DNA of 5,838 nucleotides from an uncultured Lachnospiraceae bacterium (GTDB taxonomy: Bacteria > Bacillota > Clostridia > Lachnospirales > Lachnospiraceae), in contig CADBUD010000144.1 in NCBI GenBank assembly GCA_902797785.1, forward strand, positions 1 to 5,838, given 5' to 3'. The notes below the pieces were generated by a model. That model was not told where the DNA came from. It worked only from the letters and a program-made list of their open reading frames with translations, and did no database searches. Every line of letters begins with the position of its first letter. Within the stretch, counting starts at the first letter, position 1. A program made the translations under genes and the position numbers. Shown here in pieces: positions 4,743-5,838 of this stretch.

Positions 4743-5838
4743 CTAACGCTTCCGAAGGCTATTCCATTTCAGATAGCTATTAATAAATGGCTGAATCCCG
4801 CCATCTAATACACTGGAAACATTTCCGGTCTCCTCATTGGTCCGATGATCTTTGACCATAGTATAAGGCTGAAGAACATAGGAACGAATCTGGTTTCCCC
4901 AGCCAATTTCCGAAACATCGCCCCGGATATCCGACTGCTTCTCCATATTTTCCTGCTGTTTCAGAAGATAGAGCTTCGCCTTCAGCATCTGCATCGCTTT
5001 ATCTTTATTCATATGCTGGGAACGCTCATTCTGACACTGAACCACGATTCCAGTCGGGTAATGCGTAATACGAATCGCTGAAGACGTTTTATTGATATGC
5101 TGTCCACCTGCGCCGCTCGAACGATAGGTGTCCACCCGGATATCCTCATCCCGGATTTCAATATCAATATCCTCCTCGATCTCTGGCATGACATCACAGG
5201 ATACGAACGAGGTCTGACGTTTTCCTGCCGCATTAAACGGAGAAATCCGGACCAGACGATGAACTCCCTTTTCTGATTTCAGATATCCGTAAGCATTTTC
5301 CCCATTAATCTGAAAGGTAATCGATTTGATTCCGGCCTCATCTCCATCCAGGGAATCCAGCACTTCCAAAGAAAATCCCATCGAGTCGGCATATTTACTG
5401 TACATACGATACAGCATCGATGCCCAGTCACAGGACTCGGTTCCGCCCGCTCCGGCATGAAGCGAAAGGATCGCATTGTTCTTGTCATACTCTTCGGAAA
5501 GCAGTGTCTTGATCCGAATCCGATCCAGCTCCTGCTTAAATTCCTGAAAAATTTCTTCGATTTCCGGCAATAAGGACTCATCATTCTCCTCATAGCCCAT
5601 TTCGATCATGGTCTCCACATCTTCAAAAGACTGCTCCAGATGATGCACAGTTTCCACATCATCCTTCAGACTTTTTAAATCCTTCATCATTTTCTGGGAA
5701 CGTTCCGGATTGTCCCAAAAATCCGGTGCTTCCATTTCTTTTTCTAATTCTTCGATTCGCTTTTCCTTATTTGCTAAGTCAAAGTGAATCCCTCACTTCC
5801 GCTAATGGTGTTTTGTAGGAGCCAAGCTCCTGCTTGTA
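4743..5838 (-). CDS. prfB: Peptide chain release factor 2 with +1 programmed frameshift (5' partial)
   Basis: RF2 recognises UGA and UAA stop codons on the ribosome and triggers release of the finished peptide. The window contains 19 codons of frame 0 (YKQELGSYKTPLAEVRDSL, 5838-5782), an in-frame TGA at 5781-5779, and then, after skipping one base, 345 codons starting DLANKEKR at 5780. By alignment of the GGQ loop with E. coli RF2 (250-252), only about six N-terminal residues lie outside the window. In the segment beginning MEAPDF (5735), GAGGTE is at 95-100, the anticodon-like SPF tripeptide at 165-167, and GGQ at 210-212 (codons 5108-5100). The residue four before the first G of GGQ is Ser, a small residue, where E. 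coli K-12 has Thr246. The second reading frame ends in TAG. hom follows 83 bp downstream with no terminator visible. Confidence 0.95.
5778..5793 (-). promoter_or_regulatory. prfB +1 frameshift site (AGGGATTCACTTTGAC)
   Basis: Reading the minus strand, CTT (5784-5782) is followed by TGA (5781-5779) and C, giving the slippery CUU-UGA-C of bacterial RF2 genes. Slipping to UUU lets the ribosome read GAC (Asp) and continue. The stimulatory Shine-Dalgarno element is AGGGAT, where E. coli has AGGGGG at the same 3-nt spacing. When RF2 is scarce the TGA is read slowly and frameshifting rises, giving autoregulation; this mechanism is established for RF2 and is inferred here. Confidence 0.95.

Noticed and set aside
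5736..5781. Apparent frameshift mutation or pseudogene at the start of prfB
   Set aside because: The break is CTT-TGA-C with an upstream AGGG at the proper spacing, and reading resumes in the +1 frame. This is the normal programmed frameshift of RF2 genes.

Overview
The window looks like chromosomal DNA from a Gram-positive anaerobe of the class Clostridia, most like a gut Lachnospiraceae member. This placement is inference. It rests on moderate-to-low GC, strong AGGAGG-type ribosome binding sites, an RF2 gene with a +1 frameshift, a short single-function aspartokinase beside a short homoserine dehydrogenase, and intergenic regions packed with palindromic repeats.

Layout. Positions 1-304 hold no convincing gene. 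They carry a structured palindromic repeat (1-158) followed by a segment bounded by an inverted copy of the same end sequence (140-304). A clean extended -10 promoter (316-344) and a palindrome at the predicted transcription start (349-376) drive one plus-strand gene (412-1797), a membrane-anchored M14-type zinc carboxypeptidase. Positions 1798-2215 form a 418-bp convergent intergenic region. It contains two palindromic elements of 165 bp each (1808-1972 and 2038-2202), five alternating copies of a CACAGTTCCT core, and two bidirectional terminator-like hairpins (1990-2031 and 2101-2143).

The rest is a minus-strand cluster transcribed prfB, hom, lysC. prfB (4743 to beyond 5838) encodes peptide chain release factor 2; it is cut by the window edge only at its first few codons and retains the in-frame TGA and +1 frameshift site. 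hom (3442-4659) is homoserine dehydrogenase and lysC (2216-3421) is aspartokinase. LysC makes aspartyl phosphate at the head of the aspartate pathway, and Hom makes homoserine, the precursor of threonine and methionine. Only 20 bp separate hom and lysC, and no terminator is visible between prfB and hom, so one transcript is likely. Its promoter lies outside the window.

The most informative observations are an internal ribosome binding site and ATG inside lysC, matching the alpha/beta two-product arrangement of Bacillus and Corynebacterium aspartokinases; the prfB frameshift site with a weaker Shine-Dalgarno element than in E. coli; and the palindromic repeats on both sides of the peptidase gene, which share an exact 16-bp module. 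The core genes are conventional. If anything here is undescribed, it is most likely the repeats.
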